Shown in pieces: positions 9,913 through 20,073 of a stretch of DNA of 64,000 nt (positions are counted from its first letter, which is position 1; each line of letters starts with the position of its first letter). Position numbers and translations under genes: made by a program. Source of the stretch: Apodospora peruviana (lineage: Eukaryota; Ascomycota; Sordariomycetes; Sordariales; Lasiosphaeriaceae). Location: NCBI GenBank assembly GCA_033439685.1, contig JAUEDM010000005.1:1674001-1738000 (forward strand), written 5' to 3'. The notes beneath the pieces are model-generated. The model was not told where the DNA came from. It did no database searches and worked only from the letters and a program-made list of their open reading frames with translations.

Positions 9913-11608
9913 TGATAGTTTGGATCTTGCTTGTGTTATTTTTCTGCATTGTATCATACCTCACATACCCGAATGTTAGTTTGGAGAGTGTTAAAGCGCG
10001 CGAGCAAAAGTTATTGATGTATTATACTGGTTAGATAAACATTTTGGGGGACATCCTTTTACGGTTCTACTAAAAATCACCTCTTCTTCTTTCCATCTAT
10101 TGTTTCATTCCAGGAACTAAGGGGATGACGTTGGCCGCCGTACCGGAAATCTCGGATCTGCCACCCAGCCCTACGCCTCAATCTTACGGGATCGTCCGTG
10201 TGTGCCGCCGAAGGTTAGGTGAGGTAACGTTCTGACGATCAGACATATTGTGGCTTCCGGAAATCGGTAGCATTACTTTTGTGGCGTCATACACACCCGG
10301 TGTAGTATTGAGATGTATATGAAGATGTTCGATCTCAAGCTAGTAACATGCCCGTGAATTTGTCTACAGGGACTAAGGATGGATGCCTCGTATGGACTGT
10401 TGAATAAGGTAATGGGTAGTGGACAGTGATTATATTGTGTATTAATATCACATAGAGCCGCCAGATGTGCAAGACATGACTTTTAAAAAGAGCCTGAAGA
10501 CCAATCGATCATGCGCCCATCCCCCGCTCGTCTTGCTTAGAGGCTACTTCTTACTTACCCCCTTTGGAAAATTCCTGGTTTTCCCATTAACAGACATGCC
10601 ACAGACGAGACTGGAACTCATGCGCTGGGCAGTCAAACGGTAAAATTCCGAACAAAGAAAGAGTAAAATATTATTCATAAACCCTGCTATTCCAGATCAA
10701 CTCTTAAGACTTAGCTCGTCTTGCCTGGAAGTCACTCGTCGGGGAGTCTCCTGATTTTGTATCTTAACCAACTTACCACAGACGGGAATCAAACTCGTGG
10801 GGGCTTAAGGGCCATCGCATTCATGGTCGGAGGATAGACGACACACCGCTTACTGCCACTCGCCATAGGTCATTTGGAGGACCTAACGTAGTTTGAATTG
10901 GCGGCCGCTAAAGGCGTATATATTTGCATTTTTGCGTTTGGTGTATGCCTTGTCAGGTGAAATGGGACGGATGTTTTCGTGGTTACAAGACCAGATGTCT
11001 TCTATTCAGTCTTACTTGTAGTGTCATAACATCCATTTTTATTTTCCGCTGCGAGAGTAGTAATCAGATCTTTCTTTAAGGCAACAAGTCTTTGGCCACC
11101 TCCTAATAGCGCTGCCGATCAGCAAGTACAACAACACCATCATCAGCCTTGAGCCTTCGACGAATATCACTAGCAAGAAGCGTTACCTAAATCCAAACTC
11201 TGTCTTGAACGATTTGTCTCTGCCTAATAAGTCTCGCCGTCACTATCTCGCCTTGCCGTCGTCTGTAATAACTGGGACTCCGCAATACAGCCTGCCTTGG
11301 ACGGGAATGGAATACGAAGGCGATAACGAACCACTATTGGAATATGATTTGCACTGGGACATGCTATGCATGCGCCATGTGTGCTTTTAATGTGCATACT
11401 ATACCTAATACGCCTTTCTCACTCCCAAATCTCGACAAAAATGATGAACCCGAATAACCGATACATGGGCAGCCAAGTATCATGTATATACACGCACATA
11501 ATCCCAAAGACATGCCACAGTTGTGATGCCGTATTTACATCGCCAGAATTAACAAGCGTTGAGACATACTATTACATATATACCACACAAATCCTAATCC
11601 GGTAAGGC
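9913..11608. other. Intergenic with degraded repeat-like sequence
   Basis: AT-richer than its surroundings and without a gene I can support. It contains two related 25-base stretches at about 10601-10625 and 10778-10802. On the minus strand they resemble tRNA T-arms (described separately). Confidence 0.45.
10601..10802 (-). repeat. Pair of diverged tRNA T-arm-like sequences
   Basis: On the minus strand, 10782-10798 reads ACGAG-TTTGATT-CCCGT and 10605-10621 reads ATGAG-TTCCAGT-CTCGT. Each can form a stem of 4 or 5 pairs with a 7-base loop, like a tRNA T-arm, and each is followed by CTGTGG. No matching acceptor stem or standard anticodon loop (T33) can be placed, so these are not intact tRNA genes. 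They may be remnants of a tRNA-derived repeat. Confidence 0.3.
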
Positions 11609-13161
11609 TTAGTCCCTCAAAGCCTCAATATCAACAACCTCCTTGACCGCCTCCGTCGTCAACACCAGCGGCCCCGTCTCATCAACACAAACACTATCCT
11701 CTATCCTAATCGCCATACCACCAAATTGCTTAGGGAACCGCTCATCATCGGGCGGGACGTACACCCCGGGCTCAATCGTGACGCAGTGACCGGCCCTTAG
11801 CGGCACAGACCGCCCGTAGCCGGGGACATCATGCACATCAAGTCCCACGTAATGACCAACGTGGTGTGGGAACAGCACATCCATGGCGTTTCCTCCCGTC
11901 TCGAACCCGAGCTGTTTGAGCTCTTCCCGCAGGCCGGATTCGGTGGCGCGGTGGATATCGTCGAGCGACATGCGGCTGTCCTCGCGGCAGAGTCTGACGC
12001 CGGCGCGTTGGACCTTGAGGACGGCATCGTACAGGTCGCGCTGCGCAGCGGAGAACTTGCCGGATACCGGCCAGGTGCGCGTGATGTCGGTCACGTAGGT
12101 GCCGTACTCGCCGCCGGCGTCGACGAGAACCATCTGGTCGTCTGCGAGGGCGGCGGTGTTGTGCACGTAGTGGATCATGCAGCCACGGGGCCCGCCAGCG
12201 ACGACGGGTACGTACGCCGGGCCGTCGCAGCCGTGCTTGGTGAACTCGTAGTCGAGAAAGGAGTGGAGGTCCTTCTCGCGTGACCAAGCATTACGCATGG
12301 CGGAGGTGATGGCGCGGCCCGAGACGCGGCCGGCGTGACGCATGTTGGCGATCTCAGCGGGTGATTTGATGGCACGCTGCTGGTTGACCAGCGGTTGGAG
12401 TGGTGATGTGCTAATTTTGGTGGAGCTGATGCCGGAGGCAGCCACGCCGGCAAACCCGCCGGAGTGGTTGATGTTAATGTCGGTGTAGATGCGGCTCGCC
12501 GAGCGCAGGAGTGGAGGTAGGAGGGTGTCGATTTGGTGGATGTCGCCGGCCTTATCGGCGTTGAAGACGTCCTCGGCGGCTTGGAGGCCGCTCCAGGGGC
12601 CGGACCACTGTTCCAGTCGTGGGTCCTTGGGCCGGCAGAAGAGGTGGAAGGCGTAGTCGCCCAGGTTAGGGCCGGTCTTCTGGATCACGGCCAGCGCATC
12701 CTGCTCGAGGAATCCGGTCAGGTAGAGGAAGTTGGATTCCTGGCGGTAGGGGTAGAAGACGGCACCGGAGCGGTACTTTAGATCGGCTGCAGCCAGGACT
12801 GCGACGCCATTGTCGGCGAGGTTGAAGGCGAGCTTGGCACGGCGGTCGGCATATTCTTGGGCAGTGATGCCGGGGGTTACTAGAGGCTGTTCAGCCGGCT
12901 ATGTCCGCTTTACGGGTGCTACGGTTCCGTACTTTCACCGGATTTGAGAATATGCGGATGTGTCTCGTGCACAGGCTGGCCGAACTCGAGATCGGCTGCC
13001 GAGACAGTCGCGTAGCTGCGACCTGTTCCTGTCCACCACGTGGAGGGAGACCACGACGCAGCACCTCTGCTTCTGGTTGATGAGAAGACAGATCGTAGCG
13101 GTTGTTGTTTCAAGTGACGCTCAAAATGCCGCAGGGCTGTCCGCGGGAGACTCCTTGCCAT
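11609..13161 (-). CDS. icp55: Mitochondrial intermediate cleaving peptidase ICP55 (Xaa-Pro aminopeptidase, XPNPEP3 type)
   Basis: Two exons (12933-13161 and 11609-12879) with a 53-base intron; the joint reads K-S-G-E-I-T-P-G-I-T-A-Q-E-Y, which restores the family sequence. The product is 499 residues. The N-terminus is Arg-rich with no acidic residue in the first 13, as in a mitochondrial presequence. The aminopeptidase P N-domain follows, then the creatinase-fold catalytic domain. The five metal ligands are visible: V-D-A-G-G and T-D-I-T-R-T-W-P, the His of H-H-V-G-H-Y-V-G-L, the Glu of T-I-E-P-G-V-Y and the Glu of I-R-I-E-D-S-V. ICP55 removes one residue from matrix proteins after presequence cleavage, which stabilises their N-termini. 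It is transcribed divergently from DBF4. Confidence 0.93.
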
Positions 13162-13988
13162 GTTGAATTAGACCTAGACCCTAGAGTGAGTGAAAGTGCG
13201 AATGAGAGTTTGATGCATCCGTTCACTGACAAGCCTTTGGCCTGCTGCAAGCCCAAACTTTATTGCAGGACTCCGAAAGATTGCATTCTCTGCAAGACGT
13301 GAATTGCAAGAGCACGAAACACTAATTTGGTCTTCGGAAGTGTCGTGGAAGACCAAGAAGGGGCCATTCACGGAATGTCGTCAGATGAATGAAAATCGCT
13401 GACAGCGGCAGCAGCTGGTGAATGCGCCAATGCCAGGTCGTTGCTGTGCGCGACAGAGTTCTACAGCTGACAGCCGCGGGTGTGGGGCAGGTTTGTTGTT
13501 GGACAGTCCAACCAGGTTTAGCCTGGAGGAGCTCGGGCTTTCTGTTGCTAGGTGCTTTGCTTGTTTTTCGGGCTGGTGGCCCGCCCAAAGCAAAATCCCG
13601 CCAGCACTCCAGAGTCAACCCAAACCACCACCACCACTTCACGCAAAACAAGCTGCCCTCTCCCCGACTCCGAATCTCCCTTTGCCTGGACCGAGGGCTG
13701 CTGGAGGGTGACTGCGTTGTAATCGACAATCCAGACGGTCGTTCCCACCATCTCCGGCCTCCATCCGATGCTCTGCGCGTGCTGAATTCACCTGGGAAGA
13801 CTCGAGCAGGAGCGACGCGTTTTGGCTGCCGTGCACGTTCGCGTTGGGAGAGCAGCCGGCCCGACCCCTCTCTCCACCTCCCCCCGTCCCCGACCACGTC
13901 GAATCTTTCGGTTCCGCTTTCCACCGCTGGCCGTCACCAACCACCAGCCCAACACCTCACTGCCGTAGCATGTTGACTGGGCAGTCAT
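13162..13988. promoter_or_regulatory. Divergent ICP55/DBF4 promoter region
   Basis: An 827-base region between two divergent genes. A perfect ACGCGT (13815-13820) lies about 170 bases before the DBF4 start, and a pyrimidine-rich tract (about 13860-13900) follows. ACGCGT is the MluI cell-cycle box bound by MBF (Mbp1/Swi6) in yeasts. DBF4-type genes are often expressed at G1/S, so the site is plausible, but its use here is inferred. Confidence 0.4.
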
Positions 13989-16080
13989 ATGGCAACAGTA
14001 TCGCTATCACCAGCCCCCGTGCATCTCTCCGCCATGTCGACGTCTAGGCGGTTGCCCCTGAGTAGTAATCCTAATGTCGCCAATTCCCCCTTACGAGGAG
14101 CGTCGGCTCTCCAAGGCGCGAAGAAGCTTCGCTCCCACGTCGAGATGCTTCGCGAAGAATCTTACGGTCAGCCTCCACCGGCCAAGAGGCAGATGGTTGA
14201 CCACGGCATCCCACGCCCCATAGCCTCGCCCACAAGACAGAGAGCCACCAGGACCATTGTGCACCGAGACGCCTCGAGGGCTGCAGCTGGAGCCCATGAG
14301 CGCTCTGCTCAGAACGCGGCCTATAAGCCGTCTGAGAAGGACATTGACAACATCAAGCAATGGCAGGCACAGACTCGCTCCAGATTTCCTAATCATGTCT
14401 TCTTCTTTGAGAACATTCCGGATGAGCAGCGCTCCAGGCTTACCAAGCAGCTCACGCAACTCGGTGCTGTAAGTCATCAAAGTTTCTGTCTGCTGCTGCG
14501 TGAACTCGACACTAATTCATTACAATACAGCGCACAGAGCAGTTTTTCTCGATCAACATCACCCATATCGTCACGACGCGACCGATCCCCGCCGAGAAAT
14601 CAATGTCACGCGACACTGCCTCCTGTGCAGAGTCCCATGTGGCTAGCGAGCAGCCAAAAACAATTGACCCATCATTGCTGAATCGAAACTCGGATCTTCT
14701 GGCGGGTACAAGCTCTGTCAGGAGGAAACTGATCTTTGACACATCGTCGAGCCGGAGAATCCCGATCCAAGCCTCACAGGAAGATGCTATCAAGCGGCCC
14801 AAGGTGCGTAGCACCGATGTTCTGCACCGTGCACGCGATATGGGCAAGAAGATTTGGTCCCTCGAAAAGCTACAGAAGATTCTCGACATGCTGTTGGAAC
14901 AAGATCCCTACAAGAGTGCCGTCATGGGCCATGGCCGTGGGACTACGCATGCGAAGGAGAGTCAGCAGTCTAATCTGCTCCAGCTGCTCCAGAATGAGCG
15001 TGTCAATGGGCCATCCGATCGAGATCCCACGGTTCTTACCAAAGAGATCACCTACTTCAAGGGGCCGTATATCTATGTATATGACATCGAGGAGAAGACG
15101 AAGCCGATCATGGTTCGTGAGTACGCCAGGGTTGCCGACAAGAAGGATGGTGACTGGCCTCAGTTTCGTGTTGCGTCCCAGGGCCGTTGCCCGTTTGTTG
15201 AGGACTACGAGATACCCGAAAAAGACAATCGTGCCCAGTCACGCACCAAGACGCGTGTGGTAAAGGAAGCTGCTGAGGCCGCCGCACCTAAACTGCAGCC
15301 CCCGGAAGCCCCAGCTTCCAAAGCAGTCGCTGGTAAACGTACTCTGACCGAGATGGAGGACGGCAATAACCGAGGAACCACGGTTGTCCGCGCCACCGAA
15401 TCTTTCGACCGCACCAAGGTCTCGAACATCCCGTCGCTCGATTTCCGTTCCCAGAACGCCTTCATGAGCCATGCAAAGGCCGGTCGCTTCCTCGCTGGTG
15501 AGCCTGTCGCCTCTGGCGTCCAGCCGAACAGCGTGACCTCCGCAATTCGGTCTCAGATGATCTCATCGACGACCGGTGCGCTTGGAGCAAAGGCTGGCAC
15601 GAGCAAGGAGATCCACGGGCTACAGCGAAAGGTCCTGCAGAAGGCTAGTACCCCTGCAGTGTCTCAAGACTTGAGCTCGCGCCGGATGGCAGAGATGAGT
15701 CATGATAGCAACACGTTCATTCGCTCCGCCAGCGTCAGCCGGGCTACCCATCGGAAGCTGGATGTGGTCGAGGAAGATGAGACCGTCAAGCAGAAGGAGA
15801 AGCTGCGCAGGACGGTCAGCGCGCCTCAAGCCAAGCCGAAAGTGCGCGATCCGAAGCCGGGCTATTGTGAAAACTGCCAGGATAAGTTCGATGACTTTGA
15901 TGATGTGAGTTTGTACCCATTGCTTTTCAACGTTGTGCGCCACTAACATGACGACAGCATATTGTGTCACGCAAGCACCGACGATTTGCAGATAACGATG
16001 CCAACTGGACCGAGCTCGATGCTCTCCTGGGCCATCTCGAACGTCTGCCCAGGCCCACTTACCACGACGGAGAATGGTGA
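13989..16080 (+). CDS. nimO: Cdc7 kinase regulatory subunit DBF4 (Dfp1/Him1, NimO)
   Basis: Three exons (13989-14468, 14531-15904, 15958-16080) give 658 residues. The N-terminal S-R-R-L-P-L-S-S-N-P-N-V-A-N-S-P-L-R is typical of filamentous fungal Dbf4. Motif N, a BRCT-like domain, covers about residues 130-185 (V-F-F-F-E-N-I-P and I-N-I-T-H-I-V-T-T-R). Motif M lies near residue 335 (Y-F-K-G-P-Y-I-Y-V-Y-D). Motif C is a Dbf4 zinc finger near residue 606: G-Y-C-E-N-C, then D-H-I-V-S-R-K-H, giving C-x2-C-x9-H-x5-H. The last intron interrupts this finger, and splicing restores it. The protein activates Cdc7 kinase to phosphorylate MCM and fire replication origins. The start could instead be the ATG at 14034, which begins M-S-T-S-R-R. 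Confidence 0.93.
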
Positions 16081-17868
16081 TGACCTTGAAAATGTCGGCA
16101 GCCTTCATGCGCTCCTGTTCCCATGACTACCACGGTACCCACTACCTCTATAGACCACCTGGCGTTTATCGCTGGCTGTTGTACTACACTCCATGGACGA
16201 AGACGTTAGCTTCACCTACACTCGAGACCACGTTTTGTTTTCACTTTCCATGATCCACATATACTCTTATTATACCATTCCTCAATTTTTTAACTCCTTT
16301 CAGGCGGCCACCTTATTTGCATTGCACTGCATCGCCTGCGCGTCGGCAATTTCTTACAATGGCATTTTTTGGGCGTGGGTGTTTTTTGCTACTGGTGGGA
16401 ATCTTTATATCTTTTTATCATTTTGTTGGGATTATTTATTTTTTTTGCACCGGGTTCCTTTCACTTATTCATCTTGAAGCTGGGGAGGCAAAACGATAAC
16501 CGGTAAGCAGTAATTTCGCAAACTGCAGTGACCCGGAAAGAGAGTGGTATAAGTGTAATAATGGTTCCAAGGAGGTCCTTGTGGTGTATTAGGCTGGAGT
16601 GGGAGAGACGGACGGATACGCAGAGAGATGGATGAGGATGCTGTTCACCATCTCCTTCATGGCCTAACGATGCGTCTTGAACTTGTTGGGGCAGGTTGTG
16701 GCCGTTGGTTGGTATCGGTTGACATCGGTATGGTAGAGTTATCGCGAAGGATGGATGGACAGCGAGTGTGTTGTTGATGTTGTTGTTTTGCATGTTCAGT
16801 TTACACCGGGACGAACGTCAACTGAACCTAGAGCTAACTACTATACCTCTTACCGATATTAATGCTTTCCCACCCTCGCTCTTATGGTGGGGTGTTTGGG
16901 AGGGGGGCATGTTGTGTATACAAATACCTGTATGTATAGGATTTGATCAAGCATTATGACTATGGCAAGAAAGAAAGAAAATTATTTCAAACTTTTTTTT
17001 TGGTTGGGCTATTATCTTGTTATCCATATTGTGATCGGCTTGCTTGTTATCATTCAGCGAGAATGGGGATCGATCTCGAACAACGTTACATATATCTACT
17101 AGGGGTGTAATTCCTCAGGCCTCGCTCACTCACAATCTCTCAATCACGAGCTCTCCACAGAACCTCGTTGCTCTATGAGCACCCAGGCTTTCCATTCTTT
17201 CTAGTCTCCTAACACCACCCTGCAAACACCACGTTGAGGAGGCTGGCCTCCAAATAAGCCACCAACAGTTTATTCTAAAATGGGCGTCTATTCGCACAAT
17301 GGGCCCGGTCTCTTGAAGTGGTCTAGAGTAATGATCGAAGATTCCATTCCGGTTACTGCTTCGCTCGTTCATTCACTCATAACAGACATACAGATGAAAC
17401 GATACACGGGCGGCGGGGACGAAAGAGGTATGGTAACCGTTATGACATATATTCAATGGTAAGATCAAGATATGCGTCTCAGTAAAATAAATATAAGCTT
17501 ACATAGCATGTACAAAGATGCTTTCTTGTCCAGACCAGGACCTGGCAAGTAACTGCACGAAGGTTTTAAATACCGGTAGAGATATGGAAAAGAACTGCCC
17601 GGGGTGACAACGATCACTTCAAGATGTCATATTTATGAATGAGCACAAAACCGTAGAGATGTGTCTAAAGACATTACCATGAAATCTATGAGAGATAGTG
17701 CGGACAATTATATACTTCTAAAGTGATAATTGTACAGGATGCCATCGTTGCCCTGCGGACTGACCTCCTTTAGCCGGACCCCTAGCACTTTTATATAAAC
17801 CAATGAATAATGTTAACCCAACCAGCCCCTGAAAGAAGAAAACAAAATCGAAACCAAGCAAATCAACT
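16081..17868. other. Intergenic, between convergent DBF4 and LGD1 genes
   Basis: AT-rich 3' flanks and spacer of 1.8 kb. It contains the first copy of a dispersed 67-base repeat (17515-17581). No other gene-like feature was seen. Confidence 0.5.
17515..17581 (+). repeat. Dispersed ~67-bp repeat, copy 1
   Basis: This stretch is about 80% identical by eye to 40662-40731 in the same orientation. Shared blocks are AGATGCT, CAGACCAGG, TGGCAAGTAAC and AAGGTTTTAAAT. The last block resembles a tRNA T-arm in which C has changed to T. The two copies bracket LGD1, the tRNA and the A/B gene array. Confidence 0.5.
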
Positions 17869-19288
17869 CTAGTTGGAACTCGCCGCCGAATCCAAAATGG
17901 GCTTTGCCTCGTCGCTCTTCCACCAACTAACCCCTTCTTTTCCCGGGAACGAATACCGATCCATGCTCTCCGTCTTCATCTCAACACTGTATCCTGGGTC
18001 CATCGGCGTCTGGTAGTACCCGTCCTTGATGACAGAGGGATGCAGAAAATGCTCATGCAAATGATCCACATATTCGAGGACAGACAACTTCCCGCTGACA
18101 GAAACATAATCGATCGTGCTCAAATGCTGCGTGTACTCGGGCAGACCGACGCCGCCAGAATGCGGCACGATCGGCACGCCGAACTTCTTTGCCATCAGCA
18201 ATACCGCGAGCACCTCGTTCACGCCGCCCATGCGGCACGCATCGATCTGGCACACATCAATGGCTCCGGACATGAGGAGCTGCTTGAAAATCACCCGGTT
18301 CTGGCACATCTCGCCGGTCGCAACGCCGATGCCGAACGGCTTGAGCGCGTCGCGCACGGCCTTGTGGCCGAGGATATCGTCGGGCGAAGTCGGCTCCTCG
18401 ATGAACCATGGCTTGAACTCGGCCAGCTGTTTCATGTACGCGATCGCCTCGGGAACCGACCAGACCTGGTTCGCGTCGACCATGAGCACGTTGCCGCTGT
18501 CGTAACCGACGATCTCGCGTGCGATGCCCAGACGGCGGCGGTCCTGCTCGATGCTACCGCCCACTTTCAGCTTGAAGTGCTTGTAACCCTTTGCTAGCGT
18601 TTCGCGGAGAAGGGACTTCATCTTGTCCTCGCCGTAGCCCAGCCAGCCTGCTGACGTCGTGTACGCCGGAACGGCGCGGCTGTTCTCCGCGTCGGCTAGA
18701 CGTTCCTTCTTGCCCGCTTCCGCTTCACGCAGCATGGCGATCGCTTCGTCAGGCGTGATGGCGTCGGTGATGTAGCGGAAGTCGATGCAGTCGACGAACT
18801 GCTCGGGGGTCATGTCGGCAACGACGCGCCAGACGGGCTTGTTGAGCGTTTTCGCCCACAGGTCCCAGATGGCGTTGACGACGGCGCCCAGGGCGAGGTG
18901 TATCACGCCCTTTTCCGGTCCGATCCATCGCAGCTGGCAGTCGTTGACAAGGTGTCGCCACGTTTGGCCCCAGTGCGCGACGAGGCTCGAAAGCGTGCGG
19001 CCCTTGATTCGGTTGGCGACGTGGTTGATGGCTGCGCAGACGATATCGTTGCCGCGGCCGATTGTGAAGGTCTGAACTTGATGTTAGCTTTCTTGGGTTC
19101 GGGATGAAATGAGAGGTTATATATGTCCATACCATGCCGTGCCCAGAAAACTCTGAATCGGTTTGTAGGATGCAGTACGCGGACGAATAGTCGCCCGTCT
19201 CGTTCATGGCATCCGAACCCGTCTTGTCCAGCGATGTTGGGAAGCGCACATCGCGTGTGGACCAGCCGGTGATTGTGATTTCGGCCAT
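17869..19288 (-). CDS. lgd1: L-galactonate dehydratase (D-galacturonate catabolism)
   Basis: Two exons (19133-19288, 17869-19071) separated by a 61-base intron give 452 residues; the joint reads S-G-H-G-M-T-F-T-I-G-R-G-N-D. This is an enolase-superfamily enzyme of the mandelate racemase group, closely like fungal LGD1/GaaB. Catalytic residues are all present: K219-x-K221 (F-K-L-K-V-G-G), metal ligands D251 (V-D-A-N-Q-V-W), E277 (I-E-E-P-T) and E306 (T-G-E-M-C-Q-N-R), and H356 (V-P-H-S-G-G). It dehydrates L-galactonate to 2-keto-3-deoxy-L-galactonate, the second step of the fungal pectin-sugar pathway. The reductase, aldolase and final reductase of the pathway are not in the window. Two CCCCGC sites upstream suggest carbon catabolite repression. 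Confidence 0.93.
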
Positions 19289-19528
19289 GTTTGTTTGGCT
19301 GCCTGTCGTCCTCCTTTTAATCTATAGGATACCAGTAGGTGTTTGTTATAGCTCTTTGCGTGTGAGGGTATATCCAACGGAGAAAGACTGATTAGGTACT
19401 TATGGCTCGAAGAAATAAAGACAAGATGCAAGAATGCAAAGGGAATAAAATGAGAGAAAAGTGAAGAGGAAAACTATCATTGTGCCCTTCAGAAGGCATG
19501 AAGCCATTCACGGTGGCCGATACAGGAA

Positions 19529-19546
19529 CCCCGCGGCACACCCCGC
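19529..19546. promoter_or_regulatory. Candidate double CRE1/CreA site upstream of LGD1
   Basis: Two CCCCGC hexamers (19529-19534 and 19541-19546) lie about 240-258 bases before the LGD1 start. Each matches the SYGGRG consensus of the fungal carbon catabolite repressor CreA/CRE1 on the other strand. Closely spaced pairs are the form usually functional in ascomycetes. Use here is inferred from the gene's role in alternative carbon use. Confidence 0.4.
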
Positions 19547-19967
19547 ATGGCCCCCTTATGCCTCATGGGGTTGCCCCTTATTTGCACTGGACGGGCCATT
19601 GATAGGTGGACTTTTTCCTTCCGTTGATGGGGCTATGATCCGGTAGGGGTCTGGCCTTTCAAAATTCCATAGTGGAGGGAGGGTGCTTGAAGAACGCTTA
19701 TGACTTCATTGGAGAAACTCGGAGCAATTGCCAAGGAATTCCGGCGCTGGCGGATCGGAGCTGAATCGATTTATAGCAGGAGAAGAGCATGAGAAAGGCA
19801 CGACACAAGAAAAATCCGCAATCAAGTGAATAGATAGGCGACGCTTATTAAGTGCCTTCTCTTTTTGGGTTGGAGACATGCTAAGCAAACACGCCCCTTC
19901 GGGCCTCTCCCGCTGTGAACCCCCTGATAGTTGATATTTTTTCACTATGAAAGTATTCAATTCAATT

Positions 19968-20073
19968 GGCTCAATGGTCTAGTCGTATGATTCGCGCTTC
20001 GGGAATACTCCCTCACCTCCAAACAGGTGATCAAAGATGTGCGAGGTCCCGGGTTCAAATCCCGGTTGAGCCC
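19968..20073 (+). tRNA. tRNA-Pro (CGG) with 34-base intron
   Basis: Acceptor strands GGCTCAA and TTGAGCC pair fully. The D-arm begins GGTCTAGTC, the anticodon stem is CGCGC with GTGCG, the anticodon is CGG at 20000-20002, and the T-arm is CCGGG-TTCAAAT-CCCGG. The intron, 20004-20037, sits one base 3' of the anticodon, the standard nuclear tRNA position. The sequence otherwise follows the eukaryotic tRNA-Pro pattern. A T-run from about 20081 fits a Pol III terminator. Confidence 0.93.

Noticed and set aside
17869..19288. LGD1 as part of a galacturonate gene cluster
   Set aside because: None of the other pathway genes is in the window, and the neighbours are unrelated.
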